DNA of 64,000 nucleotides from Leptotrichia wadei (GCF_007990445.1 NZ_AP019841.1:1860001-1924000); one strand, 5' to 3'; shown: positions 15,871 through 26,515, counted from the stretch's first letter. Made by a program: numbers and translations. Notes: generated by a model not told the origin, from the sequence alone.

Positions 15871-17658
15871 TTAATATAGATTCAATTTATATGTCAAATA
15901 ATATAATGGTTTGTTTTGATTCTGCACTGCAAAATCATATTCGTTGAATACATTTTTTGCTTGCGGAATATTTTTTTGAAGTTGTGCAGATAAACTGAAT
16001 TTTTCAGCAATCATTTTTGTAAGAGCTTTTAACTTTTTAGAAAGATCTTCTTCCAAATAAATATTTTCCACAGCATAATTATTACGTAATCCCAAATCTC
16101 TTGCCATTATTTTTATAACTTCATCAAGACTTGCAATTCCGTCAACCAATTTTATATTTTTAGCCTCATCACCAAGCCATATTTTACCTTGTGCATAATT
16201 CTCAAGAGTATTTTCATCAATTTTACGGCTTTTAGAAACACGTGACTTAAATTCGCTGTATGTTTCCTGCATTGATTGGGTGATTTTATCACGAGATTCT
16301 TGAGATAATGGTGCAAAACTATCATTAATGTCTGAATATTTACCCTTTGATATTGAATTTGAATGAACTCCAAATTTTTCTTGTGCATTGTAGAATTTTG
16401 GAATCATTGAAACTACGCCGATTGAGCCTGTAATTGTGGCACTGTTGGCAAATACCTTATTTCCTGCCATTGAGATGTAATAACCTCCAGAAGCTGCAGT
16501 ATCTGACATTGAAACATAAATTGGAATATTTAACTTTGTCAATTCCTGATAGATTACTTCAGAAGCTAGAGCTGAACCTCCGCCTGAATTTACACGAAGC
16601 ACGATACCTCTTAAATTTTTAGTTTTCATTGCCTTTTCAACTTTTTCTAAAATATTGTCTGGAGTTATGACACCTTCTGTAGCTCCATCTGGATCATACA
16701 TAATCGAACCTTCGGCATAAATTACAGCAATAGTACCATTTCTGGGATTTCCGATTTTTTCATCCTTTACCCTTTTTTCATAATAGTCAGTAATATCTGC
16801 AACATTGTCTTCACGAATATTCAAACGTTTTGTAAAATCAGAAAATTGTTCCAGCTTGTCAACTAAATTTTTATCACGTGCGGCAAATGGTGTCAAATTA
16901 GTATCATTTCCATTCACAATATCATCATTTAGCGTATTCTTGTCAATTTTACGATTTTTAGAAATATCTTCAATAAATTTGCCATATCTATTTTCCAAGA
17001 TTCTTGTAAGTTCAGAACGTAATTCAGGAGTCATCTCATTTCCAGTATAATTTTCCCCATAAGACTTGTAATTTCCAATACGGACAACTTCCATATTTAC
17101 TCCTAGCTTATCAAAAAGACCTTTATAATACATATCTGAATAATGATAACCTGTCAAATCCAAACTTGCTGAAGCAGATGGAATCATTACAACTTCATTT
17201 GCAATGGAAGCTAATTTATAATTGGCATTTGTAATATAAGCTCCAAAAGCATATATTTTTTTATTATTTGCCTTCAATTCTTCAAATTTCTTTGATAATT
17301 CCTCCACTTTTGCAGATGACAGATTTACTGTATCTAAAGCAATGATAACTCCTTTTACCTGATTATTTTTCTTTATATCATCCAAACTATTTAAAACATC
17401 CATATAGGATAAATTTTCTCTATCTGAAAGAAAATCTGAGCCTATAACTTTATCCTCAGTAACATCAGAAACATTGAAAAGTATATATTCATAGCTTTTT
17501 TTCGCATTTTCATTTTTATTTTTTGAACTGACAATAGCAATTATTGACATTCCAATAATAAAAATTATTAGTATTGACAATGAAAGTTTTAAAAAAAATG
17601 AATATATTTCTTTTCCTGTAAATATTAAAAACTTTTTGAAAAAATCCCAAAATTTCAT
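15871..17658 (-). CDS. sppA: Signal peptide peptidase SppA, long (67K) form
   Basis: A membrane-anchored serine protease that degrades cleaved signal peptides on the outer face of the inner membrane. One helix (~24-44) is followed by two ClpP-like S49 domains. The catalytic lysine is K198 in IGNYKSYGENYTGNEMT of the first domain. The nucleophile is S390 in SDTAASGGYYISMAGNK of the second, after LRVNSGGGSALASEVI. The 595 residues match the double-domain E. coli type and not the short Bacillus form. A GGAGG site precedes the ATG. Confidence 0.93.
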   Translation of the reverse strand: MKFWDFFKKFLIFTGKEIYSFFLKLSLSILIIFIIGMSIIAIVSSKNKNENAKKSYEYILFNVSDVTEDKVIGSDFLSDRENLSYMDVLNSLDDIKKNNQVKGVIIALDTVNLSSAKVEELSKKFEELKANNKKIYAFGAYITNANYKLASIANEVVMIPSASASLDLTGYHYSDMYYKGLFDKLGVNMEVVRIGNYKSYGENYTGNEMTPELRSELTRILENRYGKFIEDISKNRKIDKNTLNDDIVNGNDTNLTPFAARDKNLVDKLEQFSDFTKRLNIREDNVADITDYYEKRVKDEKIGNPRNGTIAVIYAEGSIMYDPDGATEGVITPDNILEKVEKAMKTKNLRGIVLRVNSGGGSALASEVIYQELTKLNIPIYVSMSDTAASGGYYISMAGNKVFANSATITGSIGVVSMIPKFYNAQEKFGVHSNSISKGKYSDINDSFAPLSQESRDKITQSMQETYSEFKSRVSKSRKIDENTLENYAQGKIWLGDEAKNIKLVDGIASLDEVIKIMARDLGLRNNYAVENIYLEEDLSKKLKALTKMIAEKFSLSAQLQKNIPQAKNVFNEYDFAVQNQNKPLYYLTYKLNLY

Positions 17659-17847
17659 TTTTATTTTCCTCCTTGCATCTATGTGATTTAATAATTTATA
17701 ATTTGTAAAAGTTTAAAAAGTTTTGTTAAAATTTGAATTTTCCTTTATATTCTATCACTTTTATTTTTACAATCATCTATTTTATGCATAGCCATAAGTA
17801 TGACAAATTATATCACTTTACAAAATAAATATCAATAAATTTTCTGC

Positions 17848-17876
17848 TTGCTAAATATCTAAAATTATGCGATAAT
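17848..17876 (+). promoter_or_regulatory. Promoter of the ACT/UPF0210 pair
   Basis: TTGCTA, 17 bp, GATAAT with a TGC extension, 43 nt before the ATG at 17919. Confidence 0.55.
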
Positions 17877-17918
17877 TTAACATATAAAAAATTTAAATTT
17901 GAAAATGGAGGACTGAAA

Positions 17919-18194
17919 ATGAACGACAGAATTGTTATTACAGTTATTGGAGCGGATAAAACAGGAATTGTTGCAAATGTTTCAACAAAATTAAGTGAAT
18001 TGAGTTTAAATATTATTGATATTACGCAAAAGGTTTTTGAAGATGATATTTTTGCGATGATTATGCTTGTAGAAGTGCCTAAAAATACAGATATTAAAAA
18101 ACTTCAAGAAGAATTTAAAGTTTTTGAAGATAAAATAGGCGTAAGAGTTTTCCTGCAACATGAAAATATTTTTAAAACTATGCACAGAATATAG
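17919..18194 (+). CDS. ACT domain protein (UPF0237)
   Basis: A 91-residue free-standing ACT domain, the ligand-binding fold of amino-acid-regulated proteins. ITVIGADKTGIVANVSTKLSE is the typical first strand-helix with the glycine loop, followed by NIIDITQKVFEDDIFAMIML. UPF0237 proteins are usually encoded directly before a UPF0210 protein, as here (27 bp gap), so the pair probably works together. The ligand is unknown. GGAGG lies 8 nt before the start. Confidence 0.9.
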   Translation: MNDRIVITVIGADKTGIVANVSTKLSELSLNIIDITQKVFEDDIFAMIMLVEVPKNTDIKKLQEEFKVFEDKIGVRVFLQHENIFKTMHRI

Positions 18195-18221
18195 TTTGTT
18201 ATTAAAACTTAGGAGGAAAAA

Positions 18222-19586
18222 ATGAATTTATTACCTGATGAGATACTGGAAACGATAGATATGGTTGAAATGCAGCATCTTGATGTAAGAACTGTAACAA
18301 TGGGAATAAGCCTGCTTGACTGCATTAACGCAAGTGCAGAAAAAACAGCAGAGAATATCTATAACAAAATTATAAAAAATGGAAAAGACTTGGTAAAAAT
18401 CGCCAATGAAGTGGCAAGCAAATACAATATGCCAATCATAAACAAAAGAGTTTCAGTTACTCCAATTTCAATAATTGGAAATGCAACAGATGCACAAGAT
18501 TACACAATTTTTGCAAAAGCTCTTGATAAAGCGGCAAAGGAAATTGGAATTGACTTTATTGGAGGGTTTTCAGCTCTTGTTGACAAAGGCTTTACAAAAG
18601 GCGATATTAATCTTATAAACAGCATTCCAAAAGCTCTTTCAGAAACTGACAGAGTCTGCTCATCTGTAAACGTAGGTTCTACAAAATCTGGAATTAATTT
18701 GGATGCAGTAAAAATGATGGGAAAAACTGTAAAGGACTTGGCTGAACTTTCAAAGGATAATGATGGATTAGCGGCAGCAAAATTTGTTGTATTTACAAAT
18801 GCAGTTCCTGATAATCCATTTATGGCAGGGGCATTTCACGGAGTGGAAAATCCAGATGTTGTGCTAAATGTTGGGATCAGCGGACCTGGAGTTGTAAGAC
18901 ATACACTTGCAAATATTTCAAAAACAGCAAAAATTGATGAAATAACAGAAGCAATCAAAAAAGTAAGTTTCAAAATCACAAGAATGGGAGAACTAATCGG
19001 AAAGGAAGTTGCCGAAAGACTTGGAGTTGAATTTGGAATAATCGATTTATCACTTGCACCGACTCCAGCTGTGGGAGATAGTGTTGGAAATGTTCTGGAA
19101 GAATTTGGATTAGAATCAGTTGGAGCTTATGGAACAACACTTGCACTTGCAATATTAAATGATGCTGTGAAAAAAGGCGGAGCAATGGCTGCAACTCGTG
19201 TTGGAGGTTTAACAGGAGCATTTATCCCAGTAAGTGAAGATCAGGGAATGATAGAAGCTACAAGTAAAGGTTATTTAACACTTGAAAAATTAGAAGCAAT
19301 GACTTGTGTATGCTCTGTTGGACTTGATATGATCGCTATTCCAGGAGATACTTCAGAAGCTGTAATTTCTGGAATAATAGCTGATGAAATGGCAATTGGA
19401 ATGGTAAATACAAAAACTACCGCAGTCAGAGTAATCCCAGTTCCAGGTAAAAAAGCTGGAGATAGAGTGGTATTTGGCGGACTTCTTGGAGAAGCTGATA
19501 TAATAAATATAAATAATTTAGATTGTTCAGTATTAATAAACCGTGGTGGAAAAGTAGCACCTCCAATTCAGGCTTTAAAAAATTAA
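18222..19586 (+). CDS. UPF0210 (DUF711) family protein
   Basis: A 454-residue cytoplasmic protein with family hallmarks: [12 protein letters not shown] near the N-terminus, [33 protein letters not shown], and the C-terminal [20 protein letters not shown] followed by [16 protein letters not shown]711 proteins share the glycyl-radical/PFL-like barrel fold, but I see no Gly-radical motif. The biochemical role is not established. Conserved pairing with the ACT protein suggests amino-acid-responsive regulation or catalysis. Starts behind AGGAGG. Confidence 0.9.
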   Translation: MNLLPDEILETIDMVEMQHLDVRTVTMGISLLDCINASAEKTAENIYNKIIKNGKDLVKIANEVASKYNMPIINKRVSVTPISIIGNATDAQDYTIFAKALDKAAKEIGIDFIGGFSALVDKGFTKGDINLINSIPKALSETDRVCSSVNVGSTKSGINLDAVKMMGKTVKDLAELSKDNDGLAAAKFVVFTNAVPDNPFMAGAFHGVENPDVVLNVGISGPGVVRHTLANISKTAKIDEITEAIKKVSFKITRMGELIGKEVAERLGVEFGIIDLSLAPTPAVGDSVGNVLEEFGLESVGAYGTTLALAILNDAVKKGGAMAATRVGGLTGAFIPVSEDQGMIEATSKGYLTLEKLEAMTCVCSVGLDMIAIPGDTSEAVISGIIADEMAIGMVNTKTTAVRVIPVPGKKAGDRVVFGGLLGEADIININNLDCSVLINRGGKVAPPIQALKN

Positions 19587-19610
19587 TTTATAAATAAAAA
19601 ATATGAAGAT

Positions 19611-19645
19611 AAGAAAGTTAGGATTTATTCTTGACTTTCTTTTTA
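19611..19645 (+). terminator. Terminator after UPF0210
   Basis: AAGAAAGT / ACTTTCTT 8-bp stem extended by five more pairs (two G-T) and followed by TTT. It separates this pair from cobJ. Confidence 0.7.
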
Positions 19646-19678
19646 AGCTGTAAATAAAAATAAAAACAAGGAGATAGA

Positions 19679-20428
19679 ATGAGTAAAAACGGAAAAATTT
19701 ATGTAGTAGGAATTGGACCTGGGAAAAAGGCAGATATGACTTTTAAGGCTTATGAAGCAATGAAAAATAGTGATATTATTGTAGGATATAAAACCTATAC
19801 TGATTTGGTTAAAAAATATTTTCCAAGTACTGAAATTAAAAGTTCCAGTATGATGAAGGAAGTTGACAGATGTATAGAAGTCTTAGAACTTGCAAAAGAT
19901 GGGAAAAATGTAGCTTTGATTAGTAGCGGAGATGCTGGAGTTTATGGAATGGCTGGAATTATGTATGAAGTAATTGGTGAAAATGATGATGTAGAAGTTG
20001 AAGTAATCGCAGGAGTTACAGCGACAAATGCCGCAGCCGCAATTGTTGGAGCCCCAATTATGCATGATTATGTAACAATTAGCCTAAGTAATCTTTTAAC
20101 AGACTGGGAATTGATAAAAAGACGTCTGGAATTGGCAGCGCAAGGTGATTTTATCGTAAGTTTATATAATCCAAAAAGTAGAGGGCGAACAACACAAATT
20201 GCAGAAGCACAGCAAATTATGCTAAAATATAAGTCAAAAGATACTCCAGTTGCGATTGTAAGAAATGCAGGACGTGAAAACGAAGAATATGAAATTACAA
20301 CACTTGAAAACATGCTTGATTTTGAAATAAATATGCTTACAATTGTGTTAATTGGAAATTCAAATACTTATGTAAAAAATGGAAAAATGATTACACCTAG
20401 AGGGTATGAAAAAAAATATGAATATTAA
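19679..20428 (+). CDS. cobJ: Precorrin-3B C17-methyltransferase
   Basis: An SAM-dependent uroporphyrinogen-III/corrin methyltransferase family protein (249 residues), with GKIYVVGIGPGKKADMT at the start and ALISSGDAGVYGMAG and GVTATNAAAAIVGAPIMHDY as in CobJ/CbiH. In cobalamin synthesis it methylates C17 with ring contraction. No other corrin gene is in the window, and a terminator stands on each side, so it is a single-gene transcript. Either the pathway genes are scattered, or the enzyme is a relic or acts on another tetrapyrrole. Ribosome binding site AAGGAG. Confidence 0.88.
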   Translation: MSKNGKIYVVGIGPGKKADMTFKAYEAMKNSDIIVGYKTYTDLVKKYFPSTEIKSSSMMKEVDRCIEVLELAKDGKNVALISSGDAGVYGMAGIMYEVIGENDDVEVEVIAGVTATNAAAAIVGAPIMHDYVTISLSNLLTDWELIKRRLELAAQGDFIVSLYNPKSRGRTTQIAEAQQIMLKYKSKDTPVAIVRNAGRENEEYEITTLENMLDFEINMLTIVLIGNSNTYVKNGKMITPRGYEKKYEY

Positions 20429-20433
20429 TTTTA

Positions 20434-20475
20434 AAAAGGGATAATCTCAAATTGAGAAAATCCCTTATTTTTTTA
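20434..20475. terminator. Bidirectional terminator between cobJ and adhE
   Basis: AAGGGAT / ATCCCTT with an inner TCTCAA/TTGAGA stem, then ATTTTTTTATT on the plus strand. A TTTTTAAAATT tail on the minus strand can serve adhE. Confidence 0.85.
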
Positions 20476-20495
20476 TTCTTTATCAAAAATTTAAA

Positions 20496-23123
20496 CTAAA
20501 AATTTAAAATCTTTGCTACTCTTTCCTTTTCATTTTCCCATTCTTTTCCATAGTAAGATTTTAAGTAAATTTCTCTTAATTCTTCTATCAACGGGTATCT
20601 TGGGTTAGCTGATGTACATTGGTCATCAAAGGCTTCCAGCGACATTTCATCTACTGCTTCCAAGAAATCCTTTTCTGGAATTCCCCATTCTTTAATAGTG
20701 GCAGGAATACCAATTTTTTTATTTAATTCGTTAATTCCTTTAATTAAATTTTCTAACTTTTCTTCTTTAGTATTTCCGCCAAATCCTAAATGTTCTCCCA
20801 TTTCAGCATATCTTTGCATTGCATCAGGATATCTGTATTGCGGGAATAATCCCATTTTTGTCGGAGCTTCAGCTGCATTATAACGGATAACTTCTTCAAG
20901 AATTATTGCATTTGCTATACCGTGCGGAATATGGAATTTTCCTCCAAGTTTATGTGCAAGTGAGTGATTTATTCCTAAAAATGCATTTGCGAAAGCCATT
21001 CCAGCAAGACAAGATGCATTTGCCATTTTTTCCTTTGCTTTGATTGCCTTTGCTCCTAATTCTACTGATTCTGGCAAGTATTTGAATACAAGTCTGGCTG
21101 CTTCTTTTGAATATGGTTTTGTATATTCTGTCGCCATAACTGAAACATAAGATTCAAGCGCATGCGTAAATACGTCAATTCCAGAAGCTACTGTAAGTCC
21201 TTTTGGCATTGTAAGCATAAGTTCGGGATCGTTAATTGCTACATTTGGTGTCAATGCATAATCTGCAAGCGGATATTTAATTCCTGTTTCATCATCTGTA
21301 ATTACAGAAAATGGAGTTACTTCTGAACCAGTTCCTGCTGAAGTTGCAACTGCGATAAATTTAGCTTTTTTACCCATTTCAGGGAATTCAACGATTCTCT
21401 TTCTAATGTCCATAAATCTCATTGCAAGATCTCTAAATCTTAATGTTGGATGTTCATATAGTACCCACATAATTTTAGCTGCATCCATTGCAGAACCTCC
21501 ACCAAGGGCTATAATAACATCTGGATTATATTCAAGCATAGCCTTTGCACCAGATTGAGCCGAACTTAATGTTGGATCTTCCTTTACTTCAGAGAATATT
21601 CTGTAATCAATATTCAAGCTGTCTAATACTTTTGTAATATGTTCTGCATAACCTAATTCTGCTAATACTTTATCTGTTACAATAAATGCTTTTTTATGTT
21701 TTCCTTTTAATTCTTCCAAAGCAGTTGGCAATGAACCATATTTGAAATAAACTTTTTCAGGAACTCTGAACCATAACATATTTTCTCTTCTTTCTGCGAT
21801 TGTCTTTACATTTAACAAATGTTTTACTCCTACGTTTTCTGACACGGAATTTCCTCCCCACGAACCACATCCAAGTGTTAATGACGGCTCTAATTTAAAG
21901 TTAAATACATCTCCGATTGCTCCAAGTGAAGCTGGCATATTAATTAATGTACGCCCTGTTTTCATCAATCTTCCAAATTTATCTATTTTTTCTTTTTCTG
22001 CTAAATTGATATACAATGAAGAAGTATGTCCCAATCCTCCAAGTTTTACCAATTCATCAGCTTTTCTAAGCCCATCTTCAAAATCTTCAGACTTATACAT
22101 TGCAAGCACTGGAGATAATTTTTCGTGCGCAAAAGGTTCTTCCATTCCAGTTGAAGTTACTTCTCCAATTAGCACTTTTGAACTTTTTGGAATTTCAAAT
22201 CCTGCCATACTTGCGATAATATAGGCGCTTTTACCAACTATATCCGCATTCAGGCTTCCATTTTTAAATAATACTTCCCTCACTTTATCCAATTCCTCTT
22301 CATTTAAGATATAAGCTCCTCTATTTAAAAACTCATTTTTAACTTTGTCATAAATTTCCTTGTCTATAATTACAGATTGTTCTGTTGCACAAATTACTCC
22401 ATTATCAAATGTTTTAGACATTAAAATATAGTTTGCCGTCATTTTTATATCTGCTGATTTGTCTATTACAACTGGCGTATTTCCAGCTCCAACTCCAATC
22501 GCAGGAGTTCCAGATGAATAAGCGGCCTTAACCATTCCAGGCCCACCTGTTGCAAGTATCAAGTCGGCATTTGCCATAAGTTCTCTTGACAATTCTACGC
22601 TTGGTTCATCAATCCATCCGATGATATCTTTTGGCGCTCCATATTTTACTGCTGTTTCCAAGGCAATTCTAGCTGTTTCAATTGTTGCCTGCTTTGCTCT
22701 TGGGTGCGGTGAAAATATTATTGCATTTCTTGTTTTCAATGAAATTAATGTTTTAAACATTGCTGTAGAAGTTGGGTTTGTCGTAGGCACAATTCCTGCA
22801 ATGATTCCTATTGGAGTTGCAATTTTTTTAACTCCATAAGATCTGTCATCTTCTAAAACTCCACAAGTTTTTTCATCTTTGTATTTATTGTAAATATATT
22901 CAGAAGCAAAGTGATTTTTTATAACTTTATCTTCCACAATTCCCATTCCAGTTTCTGCCACTGCCAAATTTGCCAGTGTAATTCTTTCATCATTCATTTT
23001 TTGAGCTACTTTTCTAAAAATCTTATCGACTCTTTCCTGATCAAATGTCGCAAATTCCTCCTGAGCCTTTCTAACCCTTTGAATAAGATCCTTCAAACTC
23101 TCTAAATCCTTAACTATTGCCAT
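20496..23123 (-). CDS. adhE: Bifunctional acetaldehyde-CoA / alcohol dehydrogenase
   Basis: It reduces acetyl-CoA to acetaldehyde and then ethanol, re-oxidising two NADH, a main redox outlet in fermentation. The N-terminal aldehyde dehydrogenase half has catalytic C245 in FDNGVICATEQSV. The C-terminal iron-dependent alcohol dehydrogenase half shows ALGGGSAMDAAKIMW and the metal histidines in GIDVFTHALESYVS and GINHSLAHKLGGKFHIPHG. The full length of 875 residues is normal. AdhE forms helical spirosomes in other bacteria. It has an AGGAGG site and its own promoter (23173-23201). Confidence 0.97.
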   Translation of the reverse strand: MAIVKDLESLKDLIQRVRKAQEEFATFDQERVDKIFRKVAQKMNDERITLANLAVAETGMGIVEDKVIKNHFASEYIYNKYKDEKTCGVLEDDRSYGVKKIATPIGIIAGIVPTTNPTSTAMFKTLISLKTRNAIIFSPHPRAKQATIETARIALETAVKYGAPKDIIGWIDEPSVELSRELMANADLILATGGPGMVKAAYSSGTPAIGVGAGNTPVVIDKSADIKMTANYILMSKTFDNGVICATEQSVIIDKEIYDKVKNEFLNRGAYILNEEELDKVREVLFKNGSLNADIVGKSAYIIASMAGFEIPKSSKVLIGEVTSTGMEEPFAHEKLSPVLAMYKSEDFEDGLRKADELVKLGGLGHTSSLYINLAEKEKIDKFGRLMKTGRTLINMPASLGAIGDVFNFKLEPSLTLGCGSWGGNSVSENVGVKHLLNVKTIAERRENMLWFRVPEKVYFKYGSLPTALEELKGKHKKAFIVTDKVLAELGYAEHITKVLDSLNIDYRIFSEVKEDPTLSSAQSGAKAMLEYNPDVIIALGGGSAMDAAKIMWVLYEHPTLRFRDLAMRFMDIRKRIVEFPEMGKKAKFIAVATSAGTGSEVTPFSVITDDETGIKYPLADYALTPNVAINDPELMLTMPKGLTVASGIDVFTHALESYVSVMATEYTKPYSKEAARLVFKYLPESVELGAKAIKAKEKMANASCLAGMAFANAFLGINHSLAHKLGGKFHIPHGIANAIILEEVIRYNAAEAPTKMGLFPQYRYPDAMQRYAEMGEHLGFGGNTKEEKLENLIKGINELNKKIGIPATIKEWGIPEKDFLEAVDEMSLEAFDDQCTSANPRYPLIEELREIYLKSYYGKEWENEKERVAKILNF

Positions 23124-23172
23124 TTTTCCTCCTAAAATAAAACATATATTTTCTAGTTCCGCTTATATTATA

Positions 23173-23201
23173 ATAATACTCTATTTTCTAAAAAAACTCA
23201 A
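23173..23201 (-). promoter_or_regulatory. Promoter of adhE
   Basis: TTGAGT, 17 bp, TATTAT on the minus strand, about 50 nt before the start. An A/T-only tract lies upstream. I see no clear Rex operator. Confidence 0.55.
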
Positions 23202-23340
23202 GTTTTTTTTTTCACTTTTTAATTTTATACTATTTTTAGCGGAATAGTTATAAGTTTTTTTGAAAATTATTAAGAGCTTTTGTCAGCATAATATAAAGTA
23301 TAATTTTTTAAATGAAATTTAATATTAATATTTATTTTTT

Positions 23341-23390
23341 GCAAAAAAAGAAACTATTCCAATTTTTATTCTAGAAATAGTTTCTTTATT
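23341..23390 (-). terminator. Terminator of ppc
   Basis: AAGAAACTATT and its exact inverse AATAGTTTCTT (11-bp stem) with T-runs on both sides; on the minus strand seven T follow the stem. Confidence 0.8.
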
Positions 23391-23423
23391 TTTAAATATC
23401 TTTATTACTTAATTTTTACAAAA

Positions 23424-26225
23424 TTATCCGCTGTTACGAAGTCCTGTTGCAAGTCCATTTATTGAAATGTGAATGGCTTTTTTAAGTTCATCTGAATCAT
23501 CTCCAGCTCTTGAACGTTTTATTAATTCAATTTGCAAATAATTCATTGAATCAAAATATGGCAGACGGTTTCGCAGACTGCTTACTAATTCTGGGTTATC
23601 TGCAAGTAAAACGTCGTTTCCTGTAATTTTTTTCAGAACGTCAATTGTCAAAATCCATTCTTTTGCAATTTCCTTAAAGATTTTTTGTGCAGTTTCCTGA
23701 TCACTTGCTAATTTTACATATTCAGAAAAAATTGATAAATCAGATTTTGACAAAACCATATCTACATTTGAAATTGTAGAACGGAAAAATGGCCATTCCT
23801 TATACATTTTCTGTAAAATTTCCAAATTTTTGTCATTATTGTTAATCCATTTTGTAAATGCTGTTCCGACACCATACCATCCTGGAAGCATTATTCTAGC
23901 TTGTGACCAAGAAAATACCCACGGAATTGCTCTTAAACTTTCTAATGACTGTGTTTTCTTACGTGAAGATGGTCTTGAACCGATATTTAACCCGGCAATG
24001 AAGTTTATTGGAGTAACTTCAAAAAAGAAATCTGAAAATCCATCTGTATTGTAAACTAAGTCTCGATAAGCATGATAACTCAACTCTGAAACATCTTCTA
24101 TTATTTTTTCATATTCTTCCCAATTTGCATCTTCTACTGTCAATGCACTTGATTCAAGGGCTGCTGAAACTAACGCTTCCAAGTTTTTCAACCCTAAATC
24201 TGGATTTCCATATTTTGCACCGATTACTTCCCCTTGTTCTGTAAGTCTGATTGTTCCATCTGTACTTCCTTCAGGCTGCGCTAAAATGGCTTCGTAGCTT
24301 GGACCTCCACCACGTCCGACTGTTCCGCCACGTCCATGGAAGAATGAAATTTCCACATCAAATTCACGTCCAATTGCAGTCAATTCCTTTTGCGCCTTAT
24401 ATAATGACCAGCTTGAACTTAGATATCCTCCATCTTTGTTACTGTCTGAATATCCTAGCATAACTTCCTGTTTTCTTCCCTTTTTATCCATCCATTTTTT
24501 CACTAATGGCAAATTAAACCATTTTCTCAAAATATCAGGAGCTGCAACTAAATCTTCAACTGTTTCAAAAAGTGGCACAATTTGCAAATCACAAAATTCA
24601 TTTCCTTCGTTTCCTTTTGCAAGATTGGCTTCCTTTAATAAAATAGCTATTTCAAGCATGTCCGAAACACTTGTTGCATGGGAAATCAGATTTTTTTCAA
24701 TGATCTTATCTCCAAAACGATCTCTTAACGATTTTGCTTTTCTGTAAATTGCAAGTTCTGAAGCTAATGTTTCACTTTGCGGAATTGTTGGATCACTTAA
24801 AATTCTAGGATCATACTCTAATTCCCTCAATAAAATTTCACATCTTGCATCTTCAGACAAACTTAAATAATCTCCTAAAATATTTGCACTTTTTAAAAGT
24901 TCTGCAACACATACTTCATGAACGCTGGAATCCTGTCTTAAATCAATTGTTGCAAGATGGAATCCAAATATTTTCGTAGCGCTGATCAAATTATTTAATT
25001 TTCCTTGTGTCAAAAACTCACTATTATTCTTTTTAAGCGATTCTGCCACAATTACCAGGTCTTCCGTAAATTCGCTTGCTGATTTATAAGGTATGTCAAT
25101 TCCATTTTTTCTTTTTGGAGGCAATAAATCACGGTTATACTCGCATAAATTGTAAGCTGTAGCAAGCAATCTGTCTCTTATTGCTGTTAAAGCACGACGG
25201 TATGGTTCACGTGTACGGTGAGGCGAAACTTCTCCAGAAGCATCGGCTAACTTTTGCAATTCTTCAGTAACATTTGTCATGGCAATTGACATTGACAAAT
25301 CCCTATAAATTTCACGGACTACATCTAAATAGTGCTGGAATAATTTGATAGCCTGCTCTTGTGCCGATGTTTCAAGTGTATTTACTGTAACATAAGGATT
25401 TCCATCCCTGTCTCCACCAATCCACATTCCCATTGTAAGCGGAATCAATGCTTGGGATTTCATTTCAGAATTTCCCAATTTTTTTGAAATTTCCTGAAAT
25501 TTATTCATCAATCGTGGAACTTCATTGAAAAATGTAATATTATAATAACTTAAAGCATTGCTTATTTCATCAGTAACACGTAGTTTTGTAGCCCGCAGCA
25601 TTGCAGTTTGCCACCAGATCTGAATACCACGGCTCAAGTCATTTAGCCATTCATTTTCATCAATTTGATGTAATTTTACATTTTCATATTTATCCAGAAT
25701 ATCCGTTAATTTTTTTGTCAAATCCAAGATACTTTTTCTTTGTACTTGAGTCGGATGCGCTGTCAATACAGGAACAATCGAAACCTTTTCCATAGCCTTT
25801 AATATTTTATCCTGACTAATTCCCTTACTTTTCAGATTTTTTAATGACTTCTCAAGCGATCCAATTTGCAGTTTATTGGAAATCTTTGCAAATCGCTGTT
25901 CGTGAGTTTGATACACATCTTCAGCAATATTGGCAAGAGCCGAAAAAATCGAGAAACTTCTTATCACTCTTAAAATTTCTATATCAGTAAGGTCTGAACA
26001 AAAAGACGATAAATTTTTTCTAGCCTCTTGTTTTTGTGTCTTATAATATTTACTCGAAGCCTCCTTTAACTTCTCAGTAACTTCATAAATATGCAATCCT
26101 GCATACCTAAAAATCGTTTCTCCAAGCAAATTGGAAAACAACTCATTATGAAGGAGCAGATCCTCCTGATGCTTATCCAGTTTTACTGACGGTAAAGGAG
26201 TTATTGGTAAATTCTTTAAATCCAT
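23424..26225 (-). CDS. ppc: Phosphoenolpyruvate carboxylase
   Basis: It carboxylates PEP to oxaloacetate, refilling the TCA branch that supplies aspartate-family amino acids and succinate. Catalytic His157 lies in VLTAHPTQ. The glycine-rich loop is FFHGRGGTVGRGGGPS, with GYSDSNKDGGYLSS upstream. The family C-terminus ending RNSG (ATGLRNSG) is intact. Length 933 is slightly longer than E. coli Ppc (883). The ribosome binding site is weak (AGAGAG). A single gene between two terminators or promoters. Confidence 0.97.
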   Translation of the reverse strand: MDLKNLPITPLPSVKLDKHQEDLLLHNELFSNLLGETIFRYAGLHIYEVTEKLKEASSKYYKTQKQEARKNLSSFCSDLTDIEILRVIRSFSIFSALANIAEDVYQTHEQRFAKISNKLQIGSLEKSLKNLKSKGISQDKILKAMEKVSIVPVLTAHPTQVQRKSILDLTKKLTDILDKYENVKLHQIDENEWLNDLSRGIQIWWQTAMLRATKLRVTDEISNALSYYNITFFNEVPRLMNKFQEISKKLGNSEMKSQALIPLTMGMWIGGDRDGNPYVTVNTLETSAQEQAIKLFQHYLDVVREIYRDLSMSIAMTNVTEELQKLADASGEVSPHRTREPYRRALTAIRDRLLATAYNLCEYNRDLLPPKRKNGIDIPYKSASEFTEDLVIVAESLKKNNSEFLTQGKLNNLISATKIFGFHLATIDLRQDSSVHEVCVAELLKSANILGDYLSLSEDARCEILLRELEYDPRILSDPTIPQSETLASELAIYRKAKSLRDRFGDKIIEKNLISHATSVSDMLEIAILLKEANLAKGNEGNEFCDLQIVPLFETVEDLVAAPDILRKWFNLPLVKKWMDKKGRKQEVMLGYSDSNKDGGYLSSSWSLYKAQKELTAIGREFDVEISFFHGRGGTVGRGGGPSYEAILAQPEGSTDGTIRLTEQGEVIGAKYGNPDLGLKNLEALVSAALESSALTVEDANWEEYEKIIEDVSELSYHAYRDLVYNTDGFSDFFFEVTPINFIAGLNIGSRPSSRKKTQSLESLRAIPWVFSWSQARIMLPGWYGVGTAFTKWINNNDKNLEILQKMYKEWPFFRSTISNVDMVLSKSDLSIFSEYVKLASDQETAQKIFKEIAKEWILTIDVLKKITGNDVLLADNPELVSSLRNRLPYFDSMNYLQIELIKRSRAGDDSDELKKAIHISINGLATGLRNSG

Positions 26226-26366
26226 TTATTTCACACTCTCTTTCTTTTGTAGTACTTTTGTATAGTTATTAATTTTAAAACAACTTATTTTTTAAATATT
26301 TTATTTTCTAAATTATATCACAAAAACGCTTTATATTAAATAGCGATTTTAAATTATTGAAAAATA

Positions 26367-26426
26367 TGCTATAATTTTAGTAAAAAAGGTCAAGCAAGAA
26401 TATGGCCTCTAATGCTCTTGCGTTAA
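26367..26426 (+). promoter_or_regulatory. Extended -10 promoter and hairpin leader of mutS2
   Basis: TGCTATAAT (26367-26375) is an extended -10. The ~130-nt leader then carries GCAAGA ... TCTTGC (26394-26425), a 6-bp stem with a 20-nt loop holding GGCC, followed by seven A. The hairpin could affect mRNA stability. No known riboswitch matches. Confidence 0.4.
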
Positions 26427-26515
26427 AAAAATTACAAATATAATTGAAAAAATTATTATTTAGTTAAAAATAGCTTTTTAGATAAATAATTTAATGATAT
26501 TGGAAAAGAGGAAAA

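Noticed and set aside
26341-26430. Hairpin in mutS2 leader as a terminator for a minus-strand gene
   Set aside because: No minus-strand gene reads toward it; ppc starts at 26225 and runs away.
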